Shown: positions 53,313-62,222 of the stretch, in pieces | Layout: each line of letters starts with the position of its first letter | How positions within the stretch are numbered: position 1 is the stretch's first letter | Assembly: GCF_026343955.1 (NCBI RefSeq) | Contig: NZ_JAPKNI010000010.1 | Location: 99,912 to 163,911 of the forward strand | Length of the DNA: 64,000 bases | Direction: 5' to 3' | DNA from: Kaistia defluvii | Lineage (GTDB): Bacteria > Pseudomonadota > Alphaproteobacteria > Rhizobiales > Kaistiaceae | Notes under the pieces: generated by a model | The model's database searches: none | What the model saw: the letters and a program-made list of their open reading frames with translations, nothing else | What the model was told of the DNA's origin: nothing | Made by a program: the position numbers and the translations under genes

Positions 53313-54602
53313 TTACCTCGATCGACCTTGGTCGCGCTGAACGCGGTTGCCCGACCGCGTGTCGTCGCTACGCAGCGGCGAGCGGGTCAATTGCGCGGGG
53401 TCGGCGGATTCGAGCCGCAGCGCGTGCGCCAGCGGCAGGGTGGCGGCGCCGAGCGCTGCCGCGTCTTCCGAGCCGACGGCGCGGTGGATGCGCGGCGTCG
53501 GGCGAAGGTCGCGCGACAGCGCCTCGCGCACATAGCCGAGCAGTTCGTCGATGATCGTCACCGGAATGCGGCCGCCGATCAGCACGGCGTCGGGATTGAT
53601 CAGCAGGCCGATGTCGATCGCCGCCTCGGCGATATGGCCGGCCGCCATGCGCAGCCATTGGGTCAACAGCCGCTTGCCGCGCGCGTCGAGCGTCAGAAGA
53701 TCCTGCGGCCGCTCGACGGCGATGCCGTGGCTGGCGAGATAATCATACAGAATGAACAGCGACACGACCTGGCCGAGCGGCTGCACGCGCTCGCCGGCCG
53801 GTGCATCCGGCAGCGTCACCGGCAGCCAGCCGATCTCGCCGCTGATGCCGGTGGTGCCGTGATAGCAGGCGCCGTCCAGCACCAGCCCGCCGCCAAGGCC
53901 GGAGCCGAAGAAGATATAGAAGAAGCTGCGGATCTCGACGCCGAGGCCATAGGTCAATTCGCCGATCGCCGCCGCCGTCGCGTCATTGTCGATCAGGATC
54001 GGCTGGTCGGTGATGCGGGCGAAGCGCTCGCGCACGTCGACGCTGCGCCAGCTCTTGTAGGCCTCGGGCATGCCGATGAACGGGATTTCGCCGAGCCAGT
54101 CGGGAAAGGCGACGCCGATGCCGGCGAGGCGCGACTCGTCGATGGCGTGGCGGCGGAACGTCTTCAGCGCTTCCTTCATCTCGGCGAAGAATTCGTCCGG
54201 CAGCATGTAGCGGACTTCGCGGTGGATGCGGTCGCGCACCGTGCCCAGGGCATCGACGGCCACGATGGTCAGGTGGTCGCGGCCGAAGCCGACGCCGACC
54301 GCGAAACAACCTTCCGGATTGATCTCCAGCTCGATCGCCGGCTGGCCGCGCATGCCGTAGCGCCGGCGCGCCTCGACCACGAGGCCGTCATCGATCAGCT
54401 TTTCGGTGATGCGGGCGACGGCCTGCTTGCTGAGACCAGACCGGGCGGCCAGTTCGGTGCGGGAAATCGGCGCATGCCAACGGATGGTGCGCAGGATCAC
54501 CGCCTGGTTATGGCTCGCCGCCAGCCCGGAGTTCGAACCGGCGAGGTCGCCTGGAGACGTCTTGGATTTCATCGGGATGTCAGTGCCGCCGGCGGAGATC
54601 AT
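53313..54602 (-). CDS. ROK family transcriptional regulator
   Basis: A 429-residue protein with a winged helix (about 33-80, ISRTELAARSGLSKQAVARI) and a ROK domain retaining DNDATAAAIGELTYG, FFGSGLGGGLVLDG and SGEIGW. The cysteine zinc motif CxCGxxGC is missing. ATG 54602 is the longest start; ATG 54572 (MKSKTSPGDL) is an alternative. It follows the alpha-mannosidase gene by 62 bases on the same strand, so it is probably the last gene of that operon and its regulator. The ligand may be mannose or a mannoside, by context only. Confidence 0.9.
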   Translation of the reverse strand: MISAGGTDIPMKSKTSPGDLAGSNSGLAASHNQAVILRTIRWHAPISRTELAARSGLSKQAVARITEKLIDDGLVVEARRRYGMRGQPAIELEINPEGCFAVGVGFGRDHLTIVAVDALGTVRDRIHREVRYMLPDEFFAEMKEALKTFRRHAIDESRLAGIGVAFPDWLGEIPFIGMPEAYKSWRSVDVRERFARITDQPILIDNDATAAAIGELTYGLGVEIRSFFYIFFGSGLGGGLVLDGACYHGTTGISGEIGWLPVTLPDAPAGERVQPLGQVVSLFILYDYLASHGIAVERPQDLLTLDARGKRLLTQWLRMAAGHIAEAAIDIGLLINPDAVLIGGRIPVTIIDELLGYVREALSRDLRPTPRIHRAVGSEDAAALGAATLPLAHALRLESADPAQLTRSPLRSDDTRSGNRVQRDQGRSR

Positions 54603-54664
54603 GGGTGACCGTCCGCCGGCGGATAGAGAGCAAGGGTGGCTCGCTTGTCAAGGATGGCGCAGGC

Positions 54665-57600
54665 CTAGCTTGGCTGGATAAGCCAGCTACGGACTTCGAA
54701 CGGGTTGAGATCCGGTCCGGCGGCGCGATCGACCGTTTCCTCCAGGATGTTGACCGGGCCGGAGAGCCGCCAGCCCGCCCGCGGCGCGATGTCGAGGCGG
54801 CCACGCCCGCCGGCCGGCTCGTAGACGCGGAGCACCAGGGCCTTGCCGTCTTCGCTGGCCTTGAGGCCGCCGAGGCCGGCAGCCATGCCGGAGACCGCGA
54901 TCGGGGTCTGCACTCCGGTCGCGACGTCAGAAGCGCGGATGGCGAGCAGCGGCTGGTTGAGGTCGAGCGCTTCCTCGCGCACGCCGCCCTCGTGCCAGGC
55001 GCCGGCATGCGGCAGCAGCGAATAGACGAAGCTCTGCTCGCCCTCGTCCGCCAGCGGATCCGGATAGATCGGCGCGCGCAACAGGCTGAGACCCAGCACG
55101 TTGCCCTTGATGCTGTGGCCATACTTGCCGTTGTTGAGCAGCGCCACGCCGAAGCCGGTTTCCGACAGATCGGCGAAGCAATGCGCCGGGACCTCGAACT
55201 TCGCCTCGTCCCACGACGTGTTGTTGTGGGTGGTGCGCCGGACGACGCCGAAGGCGCATTCGAAGGTGGCGAGATCGGAGCGGATATCGACGGGCGTTAG
55301 GGTCCGCAGCAGCACGCGGCGGTCATGCCAGTCGAGATCGGTCTGGATGTCGAGGCGCGGCGAGTTGGCGAACAGCTGCAGCGTCTGGGTGATGGTCGAG
55401 TCGCGGAACTTGCGCACGATCTGGATGGACGCGCGGTGCGGGCCGGACTCGGTCACCTCCAGGCTTTCGAACGAGGTCAGTTCCTGGCCGTTCTTGACGT
55501 AATCGTCCTCGAGGTCCCAGGCGTCCCAGTTGCGGGGCTTATCCATGGGATAGACCCAGAGCTGGTTGCCGCGACCCGCGAGCGCCTCGCGGCCGCTGCG
55601 CTTGTCGAACAGGCTGGCGATCGTGCCGTCCGCATTCAGCGTGACGCGGATCAGGCTGTTTTCGAGTTTCTGCTTCGAGACGCTGAGTCCGGCGGTCGGC
55701 GCCAGTTCCTTGTCGTCGAGCACGAGGATGCCGAGCGGCGGCACGACCGCGTCGAGCGCGATCGCCTGCCCGTCCAGTTCGACCCGGACGGGGCGGGCGT
55801 GCAGGTCGGGATTGACGACGACGAGGGCGTTCTTCGCCTCGCCCTTCGGCAACTGGCCGACCAGCGCGGATAGGCCCGCCTGCTGCGCGTCGAGGCCGGT
55901 TGCCAGCGCCTCGCCCAGTTCGCGCTCGGCGTCCTCGTAGATCTCGCGGATGCCGGAGCCGGGCAGGATGTCGTGGAACTCGTTCTTGAGCACCTTGCGC
56001 CAGGCAAGCTCCAGGCTCTCCGGCCGATCTGCGCCCAGCAGGTTGGCGAGCGAGGCGACCGTCTCGGCCGTGATCAGCGCGCGCTCGGCATGGCGGTGCA
56101 GGCGCTTGGTGTGGCTCTGCGTCGTCAGCGTGGCGCGGTGCAGTTCGAGATAGATCTCGCCCTGCCAGACCGGGATCTCGGCAGCGGGAATAGCGTGCAT
56201 GCGGGCATAGACGTCCTCGACGCGAACGGGCGAAAGCGTCGGGATGGCCGGGAAATCGGCCAGCTGTGCCTGCCGCTCCAGCATCTCCGGCGTCACGCCG
56301 CCGCCGCCATCGCCATAGCCGACGGCGAGCAGGCTTTCGTCATGCAGCGTCTTGCCGCGGAAATTGCCCCAGGTGCCGAGGATCGCCTCCGGCTCGGTCG
56401 AGCCATTATAGCCGCGCACCGGATTGTCGAAGGTGTGGGCGATGACCCGGCTGCCGTCGAGGCCTTCCCAGAAGAACAGGTCATGCGGGAATTTGTTGGT
56501 CTCCGACCAGTTCACCTTGATGGTGAAGAAGGAGTCCATGCCGCCCTGCTGCAGGAGCTGTGGCAGCGCCGGCGAGAAGCCGAAGCAGTCCGGCAGCCAG
56601 CAGACGCGGTGGCGCACGCCGAACTTCTGCTCGAAATAGCGCTGGCCGTAGAGGATCTGGCGCACGAAGCTTTCGCCGGTCGGCATGTTGGTGTCGGGCT
56701 CGACCCACATGCCGCCAATGGTCTCCCACTGGCCGCTCTTCACCGCCGCGACGATCTCCTGGAACAGGGCGGGGTCGTCTTCCTCGATCTGCGCGTAATA
56801 GGCGGCGGTGGACTGGTTGAAGACGAAATCGGGGAATCGCTCCATCAGGCGCAGCGCGGTGTTGAAGGTGCGGCGCGCCTTGCGGCGGGTCTCGTCATAG
56901 GGCCAGAGCCAGGCGAGATCGATATGGGCGTGGCCGGTGATGCCGAGCTTGCCCTGCTGCGGATAGCGCGCCTTCAACTCCTTCAGCGCCGCGGTCAGAT
57001 CCTTGAGCGCGCGCGAAACGCTGGCGCGGTGATCCTGACGAAGCCCTTCCGGATTGGCCTTCAGCGGCGGCAATTGCCAGATCTTCTGCTGGCCATGCTG
57101 CGGCGCCGTGCGGGCGACATAGTCCTGCGTCGCCGAGGGCCAGTCGAGCGTTGCGAAGGTGTTCTCCGCCGCCACGATGAGATGCGGCACGACCTCATGC
57201 GCGCCGAGGAAATGGGCGGCTTCCGAAACCTGGCGCAGCAGCAGCGCCAGTTCGTGCACCGGCTGGTCGATCCAGGCGAGATGGGCGCGCGTCAGGCGCG
57301 GCTCGCGCACCGGCTCGCCGAAGGGCAGGCGGGCGACGGCGTCGACACGGATCTTGAAGCGGCGGGCGGGAGCCGGGAATTCCTGGTGGAACGGGTCGAG
57401 ACCGAAGCGCTTTTCAGCACCGGAGCCGATCGGCGTCAGCGTGATCAGGCTTTCCCCGCCGACATCGATCAGAAGGCGCACATCCTCGAGCGACCAATGC
57501 TCGGGCACGGACGCTTCCGTGTCGAAGGTGACGGTGCCGTCCTTCTTGGGCCAGAAGTCGCCCATGGCGATCGGAGCGCCCTCGAACTGCCAGTTTTCGA

Positions 57601-57688
57601 CCGCGAGCGTCTCGCGCTCGCGCCAGAACCCCAGTTCCTCGACGCGGACGTCGATGCGGGCGAGCCGCTGCTGGAGGGTCAGGGACAT
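54665..57688 (-). CDS. alpha-mannosidase, glycoside hydrolase family 38
   Basis: A 1007-residue enzyme, the usual length for bacterial GH38, without signal peptide, so cytoplasmic. GHAHIDLAWLWPYDETRRK gives zinc ligands His255 and Asp257; Asp332 in GGMWVEPDTNMPTGES is the catalytic nucleophile and a zinc ligand; NEFHDILPGSG provides the further zinc His. The rest is the family's middle helical and C-terminal beta domains. ATG 57688 (MSLTLQQRLARID) was chosen because the frame upstream runs into the permease gene. It would release mannose from imported alpha-mannosides. It sits between the importer permeases (59-base gap) and the ROK regulator. Confidence 0.96.
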   Translation of the reverse strand: MSLTLQQRLARIDVRVEELGFWRERETLAVENWQFEGAPIAMGDFWPKKDGTVTFDTEASVPEHWSLEDVRLLIDVGGESLITLTPIGSGAEKRFGLDPFHQEFPAPARRFKIRVDAVARLPFGEPVREPRLTRAHLAWIDQPVHELALLLRQVSEAAHFLGAHEVVPHLIVAAENTFATLDWPSATQDYVARTAPQHGQQKIWQLPPLKANPEGLRQDHRASVSRALKDLTAALKELKARYPQQGKLGITGHAHIDLAWLWPYDETRRKARRTFNTALRLMERFPDFVFNQSTAAYYAQIEEDDPALFQEIVAAVKSGQWETIGGMWVEPDTNMPTGESFVRQILYGQRYFEQKFGVRHRVCWLPDCFGFSPALPQLLQQGGMDSFFTIKVNWSETNKFPHDLFFWEGLDGSRVIAHTFDNPVRGYNGSTEPEAILGTWGNFRGKTLHDESLLAVGYGDGGGGVTPEMLERQAQLADFPAIPTLSPVRVEDVYARMHAIPAAEIPVWQGEIYLELHRATLTTQSHTKRLHRHAERALITAETVASLANLLGADRPESLELAWRKVLKNEFHDILPGSGIREIYEDAERELGEALATGLDAQQAGLSALVGQLPKGEAKNALVVVNPDLHARPVRVELDGQAIALDAVVPPLGILVLDDKELAPTAGLSVSKQKLENSLIRVTLNADGTIASLFDKRSGREALAGRGNQLWVYPMDKPRNWDAWDLEDDYVKNGQELTSFESLEVTESGPHRASIQIVRKFRDSTITQTLQLFANSPRLDIQTDLDWHDRRVLLRTLTPVDIRSDLATFECAFGVVRRTTHNNTSWDEAKFEVPAHCFADLSETGFGVALLNNGKYGHSIKGNVLGLSLLRAPIYPDPLADEGEQSFVYSLLPHAGAWHEGGVREEALDLNQPLLAIRASDVATGVQTPIAVSGMAAGLGGLKASEDGKALVLRVYEPAGGRGRLDIAPRAGWRLSGPVNILEETVDRAAGPDLNPFEVRSWLIQPS

Positions 57689-57747
57689 GGGAATTCTCCG
57701 TCTCGGATAGGGGTATGGATAGGGGGAGGGGGATGGATCGGGTTGCC

Positions 57748-58590
57748 TCAGCCCTTGACGGCGCCGGCGGTGAGCGCACCGACGATCATGCGTTGCAGGA
57801 GGAGGAAGGCGATGATGGCCGGCACCACCGCGACGAGGCAGGCTGCGGCGAGCACCTGGGTCGAGGAAGCGTTGGAGGTGCCGGCGAAATTGAAGATCGC
57901 GACCGAGATCGGCAGCTGCGCGTCCTTGTTCAGCAGCAGGAACGGGATCAGGAACTGCGACCAGTTCAGGATCACGATCAGGATGAAGGCGGAGGCGAGG
58001 CCGGGGGCGGCGAGCGGCAGGGTGATGCGCCAGAAGGTGCCGAAGCGGCTGCAGCCATCGATGGCAGCGGCTTCTTCCAGCGACTTCGGAATGTTGTCGA
58101 TGGCGCTCTTCACCAGCCAGGTGCACATCGGCACGCCGATGGCGATGTAGACCATGGTCACGCCGAAGTGGCTGTTGAGCAGGCCGAGCCGGCTCATGTA
58201 GCGGTAGAGCGGCACCAGGATGACCAGCGGCGAGATCATCTGGAAGGCGAGGATGGTCATCATCAGCGCCGATTTGCCGGAGAACCAGAAGCGCGAGAAG
58301 GCGTAGGCCGCGGGAGCCGCTACCAGCAGGCAGCCGAGCCCGCCCAGCGCGGACAGCTTCAGCCCGTTCCAGAGATAGAGCAGGAAAGTCGGGTCCGAGA
58401 GGATCTGCGCGAAATTGTCCAGCGTCGGCCGCTTCGGGATGAAGCGGCTGGCGCCGAGGAAGACTTCCTGCCGGGTGCGCAGCGACAGCGACAGCAGCCA
58501 GGCCAGCGGCGTCAGGAAGAAGGCGGCAATCACGATCGCCGACAGATAGGTGAGGGCGTCGCCCCATTTCTCGCGGGCTTCGTGGGTCAT
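57748..58590 (-). CDS. carbohydrate ABC transporter permease (MalG type)
   Basis: A 280-residue permease, six membrane segments, EAA loop EEAAAIDGCSRFGTFWRI and ending QRMIVGALTAGAVKG. The start overlaps the MalF-type gene by four bases. Next to an alpha-mannosidase, the substrate is probably an alpha-mannoside oligosaccharide. No ATPase gene is in this operon. Confidence 0.95.
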   Translation of the reverse strand: MTHEAREKWGDALTYLSAIVIAAFFLTPLAWLLSLSLRTRQEVFLGASRFIPKRPTLDNFAQILSDPTFLLYLWNGLKLSALGGLGCLLVAAPAAYAFSRFWFSGKSALMMTILAFQMISPLVILVPLYRYMSRLGLLNSHFGVTMVYIAIGVPMCTWLVKSAIDNIPKSLEEAAAIDGCSRFGTFWRITLPLAAPGLASAFILIVILNWSQFLIPFLLLNKDAQLPISVAIFNFAGTSNASSTQVLAAACLVAVVPAIIAFLLLQRMIVGALTAGAVKG

Positions 58591-59531
58591 TCGGACACCT
58601 CCCGGCGCGGCATGAAGGACGCATAGAACAGCGCCAGCACGAGACTGATCACCAGCATCAGCACGGACAGCACACTGCCGCCGGCAAGGTCGTAGTTGCG
58701 GAACACCGTGTTGAAGGTGAACAGCGACAGCACTTCAGTGGCGCGGCCCGGGCCGCCGCCGGTGAGCGAGATGATCGCGTCGAAGGTGTTGAGCGTCTGG
58801 ATCGTCACCAGGATCGAATTGACCAGGATAGCGGCGCGCAGCTGCGGCAGCGTGATGAAGCGCAGCTTCTGCAGATGGCCGGCGCCATCGACGCTCGCGG
58901 CTTCATACAGCGTCGGGTCGATCGCCTTCAGCGCGGCGTAGAACACGATCATGGAAAAGGCCGTGCCCCGCCAGACATTGGAGATGACGGCCGAGAGCAT
59001 GGCGATGTTGGGGTCCGACAGCCAGGCGACCGGCGAGACGTGCATCATCCGCAGCACGCTGTTGATGGCGCCGAACGGCGCCTCGCTGAACAGCATCTGC
59101 CAGATCAGGCCGTTGGCGATGCCGGGGATGACCCAGGCGACCAGGACCAGGGTGCGGAGCGCGACCATACCCTTGAGCTTGCGCCGCTCGCCGCGCATCA
59201 CCAGCAGCGCGATGGCGAGGCCGAAGGCCTGCTGGCCGACGACGCTGGCAATGGTGAAGACGGCGGTGGTCTTGAGGATGTCGAGCAGGGCGGGGTTCTC
59301 GAACATCGCCTGCAGTGTGACGATCGTATAGCGCTCGTCGGAGCCGACGAGGCTCGCATTGGTCAGGCCGAGGCGGAACACGTCGAGGATCGGATAGAGA
59401 TAGAAGACGCCGAGCATGACGGCGACCGGCACCAGCCAGGTGAACGGGTTGGCTTCGATGCGTCGTGCGAGGCTGGGTCCGGCCACGCGGCGTTGCGCGG
59501 CGCCCATGGCGGCCGCCGTTGTCGTCGGCAT
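58587..59531 (-). CDS. carbohydrate ABC transporter permease (MalF type)
   Basis: A 314-residue permease with six or so membrane segments (first VPVAVMLGVFYLYPILDVF), EAA loop YEAASVDGAGHLQKLRFI and a long third loop. It forms the channel with the next gene. An 89-base gap with a perfect 11-base-pair hairpin separates it from the binding-protein gene. Confidence 0.95.
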   Translation of the reverse strand: MPTTTAAAMGAAQRRVAGPSLARRIEANPFTWLVPVAVMLGVFYLYPILDVFRLGLTNASLVGSDERYTIVTLQAMFENPALLDILKTTAVFTIASVVGQQAFGLAIALLVMRGERRKLKGMVALRTLVLVAWVIPGIANGLIWQMLFSEAPFGAINSVLRMMHVSPVAWLSDPNIAMLSAVISNVWRGTAFSMIVFYAALKAIDPTLYEAASVDGAGHLQKLRFITLPQLRAAILVNSILVTIQTLNTFDAIISLTGGGPGRATEVLSLFTFNTVFRNYDLAGGSVLSVLMLVISLVLALFYASFMPRREVSE

Positions 59532-59571
59532 GAGGTCTCTCCTTGAACGCCCTCGCGCGCAGCGGAGGGAA

Positions 59572-59604
59572 GGGCCCTGTCCCGGGGGGAGAAGGACAGG
59601 GCCC
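59572..59604 (-). promoter_or_regulatory. intercistronic hairpin after binding-protein gene
   Basis: GGGCCCTGTCC (59572-59582) pairs perfectly with GGACAGGGCCC (59594-59604), 11-base loop, 16 bases past the binding-protein stop. Same position as in the other import operons. Confidence 0.75.
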
Positions 59605-59620
59605 CGTCGCGAATACCGGG

Positions 59621-60922
59621 TCAGAGGCGGGCGAAAGCGGCCTGGACAGCGGTATTGGCGGCATCGAGCGCCGCTTCCGGCGTCTTCGTGCCGGAGAGGA
59701 CGTCACCCATCATGATCTGGATCTGGTTCGAGATCTCCGGATAGATCGGCACGCCGGGGCGGGCCTGACCGTTGACGAGCGCCTTGGCGAAGGTCTCGTT
59801 CGCCTCGGTCTTGAAGACGTCGTACTTGCCGTAGAGGGCCGCCGCCGTCGGCAACTGCTGCTGCAGCGCGTTGCCGGGGCCGGCGTAGATCTCCTTGACC
59901 ACGGCCGCGCACATGGCGACCTTTGCCGGATCGTTGGAGAAGGCGCCGAAGGTCCAGCCGCCGGTACCGGTCGAGCGCTGGTCGGCGGTCGGGCCGGGGA
60001 TCTCCGAGAAGGTCCACTTGGCGAACTCTTCCGGCTCCAGCGTGTTCTTCAGCTGGCCATACTGCCAGTTGCCGCCGATGAACAGCGCCGCCGTGCCGGC
60101 CGCCGCCGCCGCGTTGAACTCGTCATAGTTGACGATGGTGGCGACCCGCTTCGGCGCCGCGCCGGAATCGACCAGATCCTTGAAGTAGTTGACCGCCTTC
60201 AGGAATTTTTCGCGGTTCTCGCCCTCGGCGAAGATCGGCTTGCCCTTGTCGTCGACGAGCTTGCCGCCCTGCGCCCAGAAATTGGCGAGCCAGTCGAAGG
60301 TCGTGCCTTCCCAGCGGCCGCCATTGAACAGCACGCCCTCGCCGCCCTTTTCCTTGGAAGCGAGCGCGGCGGCCTTCAGCTCGGCCCAGTCCTTGGGCGC
60401 ATCCGGAACGATTTCCTTGTTCCGGTAGAGCACGCGCAGGTCGGTGTTCCACCACCAGGCGTAGATCTTGCCATCCGGGCCGGTGATGCCCTCGCGGATG
60501 AAGGGGAACAGGTCGGCGACTTCTTCCTTGGTGAAGTATTCGTCGAGCGGCTTCAGGACGTTGGCGCCCTTGAACAGGGCCAGAACGAAGCTGTCGACGG
60601 CGGCGCAATCCGGGCCGTTGCCGGACTTTGCCTGCTCGAGCATGCGGGCCTGTTCCTGGCCGATATTGTCGGACATGCGCTCGAGATCGATGCGCCAGCC
60701 CGGATGGCGCTGGATGAATTCGCTGAACAGCTTCTGGTAGCCCTCGGCCCAGACCGGATCTGTGCTGGTCGGGCCGTCATTGGTCAGGCGGAGCGTGAAG
60801 GATTTGGGCGCATCGGCGGGGCCGACGCGGTCCTTGGTGACGAGATTATCGGCATGGGCAGAGACGGCGACGAACGCGGCGGCGGAGGCCAGCAACGCTG
60901 TGACGAGACGCAAGCGCATCAT
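59621..60922 (-). CDS. extracellular solute-binding protein (mannoside-type ABC importer)
   Basis: A 433-residue periplasmic binding protein. The signal peptide MMRLRLVTALLASAAAFVAV ends SAHA at residue 24; the mature protein starts DNLVTKDRVGPADAP. Typical parts include VWAEGYQKLFSEFIQRHPGW, WWNTDLRVLYRNKEIV and AALFIGGNWQYGQLKN. It is first in the operon with two permeases, GH38 alpha-mannosidase and ROK regulator, so an alpha-mannoside ligand is inferred. Upstream is an AT-rich promoter region with an inverted repeat at 61014. Confidence 0.95.
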   Translation of the reverse strand: MMRLRLVTALLASAAAFVAVSAHADNLVTKDRVGPADAPKSFTLRLTNDGPTSTDPVWAEGYQKLFSEFIQRHPGWRIDLERMSDNIGQEQARMLEQAKSGNGPDCAAVDSFVLALFKGANVLKPLDEYFTKEEVADLFPFIREGITGPDGKIYAWWWNTDLRVLYRNKEIVPDAPKDWAELKAAALASKEKGGEGVLFNGGRWEGTTFDWLANFWAQGGKLVDDKGKPIFAEGENREKFLKAVNYFKDLVDSGAAPKRVATIVNYDEFNAAAAAGTAALFIGGNWQYGQLKNTLEPEEFAKWTFSEIPGPTADQRSTGTGGWTFGAFSNDPAKVAMCAAVVKEIYAGPGNALQQQLPTAAALYGKYDVFKTEANETFAKALVNGQARPGVPIYPEISNQIQIMMGDVLSGTKTPEAALDAANTAVQAAFARL

Positions 60923-61013
60923 GAAATCTCCCGTGGGTGTTTCCTCGAACGAACGGCTGTTTCGCCGTCTCTTTTCTTCCGCTCCGCATTTTTGGCGGCA
61001 GCTGCGACGGATT

Positions 61014-61028
61014 AAATCACATCGATTT
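61014..61028. promoter_or_regulatory. inverted repeat in the mannoside operon promoter (candidate operator)
   Basis: AAATC-ACATC-GATTT lies in the AT-rich stretch 61010-61040, about 92 bases upstream of the binding-protein start; on the minus strand TTGCAATATAAAATC overlaps it and could supply promoter elements. ROK repressors prefer AT-rich inverted repeats, so the ROK gene of this operon is the candidate binder. The rest of 60923-61215 holds the ribosome site and a family C half repeat. Confidence 0.4.
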
Positions 61029-61159
61029 TATATTGCAAGCGGAGTCACGAAGGGGTTTGCCGCCGGAGCGTGACGGAGGGGCGGAGGCAGGGCGTAGAGC
61101 GGGGGGCGAAGGTGTCGGTGGCGAGCCGGTGCAAGCTACGGGATCGAGGAAGCGTGCCG

Positions 61160-61203
61160 GCGAAAACCCTCTCCCGCGACCGGGAAAGGGTGGGGTGAGG
61201 GCT
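61160..61203. repeat. intergenic repeat, family C, half copy
   Basis: CGAAAACCCTCTCCCGCGAC followed by CGGGAAAGGGTGGGGTGAGGG corresponds to the right half of the 43208 element. It forms a CCCTCTCCCG/CGGGAAAGGG hairpin 13 bases from the LysR stop and may help end that transcript. Confidence 0.6.
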
Positions 61204-61215
61204 TGCTCTCGCTGC

Positions 61216-62088
61216 TCAGCCCGTCAACGTCGCGCCGCGATGCTCGCGGAAGGCGGCGGCCAGCGTGCGGAGCGCCCCGCGCGACTTGGCGTCGGTCAGC
61301 GTCGAATGCAGCACGATTTCGGACGAGGGCAATTCCGGCAGCCCGAAGCGCGAGCCGACCTCGACCGTGCCGGCGGGCGCCATCCGGCAGGAGAAGGCGC
61401 CGATGGCTAGCCCGGCCGAGACCGCCGCCGTCACCATCGACGAACTGCCGCCGAGAAACACCTCGGTCCAGGGAATGTGGCGGGCGTCGAGCGCGCGGGT
61501 GGCGATGTCGCGCACGCCGCAGGACGGGGCCAGCGCCGCCAGGCGCACCGGCTCGCCCTGCCGGTGCTCGAACTGCGGCACGGCGTACCAGCCGAAATGC
61601 TCCGGCCCGATCATCTCGCCATCGCGCCGGTCATCCTCGCGGCGGATGATGGCGGCGTCGAGCTCGCCGCGGTCGAAGGCGTCGAGCAGGGTGCGCGAAT
61701 TGTCGAGCCGTACCTCGATCGTCAGGCCCGGATCATGCGCGTTGAGCCGCGCCAGCAGGGTCGGCACTTCCGGCCCGGCGACATGCGCGGCGATGCCGAG
61801 CGTGAAGCGGCGGCGGCAATCGGAGAGGCCGGCCAACGCCCGTTCATGCGCGGCGAGAAAACCGCGCGCGCCGTCGAGGAACAGCGCGCCCTGCGCCGAG
61901 AGCCGGACGGAGCGGGGCGTCCGCTCGACCAGCCGCTGGCCAATCTTGTCCTCCAGCCGCTTCAGCTTGACGCTGATCGCGCCCTGCGTCGTCCCCAGCG
62001 CCTCGGCGGCGCGCGTAAAGCTCTGGAAATCGGCGATGGCGACGAAGGCCTGAACCGACTCGACGTCCAGCACGGTCATGGCAGTCAT
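61216..62088 (-). CDS. LysR family transcriptional regulator
   Basis: A 290-residue regulator with the LysR winged helix near the N-terminus (SFTRAAEALGTTQGAISVKL, then RLEDKIGQRLVERTPRSVRL) and a two-lobed effector domain. The start is uncertain: ATG 62088 was chosen, ATG 62079 gives a more typical short leader, and ATG 62139 would extend into the promoter. It is divergent from the MFS transporter gene (134-base gap), the usual place for a LysR-controlled transporter. Confidence 0.92.
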   Translation of the reverse strand: MTAMTVLDVESVQAFVAIADFQSFTRAAEALGTTQGAISVKLKRLEDKIGQRLVERTPRSVRLSAQGALFLDGARGFLAAHERALAGLSDCRRRFTLGIAAHVAGPEVPTLLARLNAHDPGLTIEVRLDNSRTLLDAFDRGELDAAIIRREDDRRDGEMIGPEHFGWYAVPQFEHRQGEPVRLAALAPSCGVRDIATRALDARHIPWTEVFLGGSSSMVTAAVSAGLAIGAFSCRMAPAGTVEVGSRFGLPELPSSEIVLHSTLTDAKSRGALRTLAAAFREHRGATLTG

Positions 62089-62222
62089 CCGGATTTGTTG
62101 TCTCTGAAATAGATATCCATCCGGTTTTGCTGTCGTCAAGTCGTCGATAAGGTCGGCGCCGAATCTCTCGCCGCGACGCCGGCCCTCCCGCCGGAGCCGT
62201 CGCGGCCTTCGAAAGCCGATCC

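Noticed and set aside
54665..58624. 1319-codon frame suggesting an extended mannosidase
   Set aside because: The first 312 codons are a shadow of the permease gene; ATG 57688 gives the normal GH38 length.
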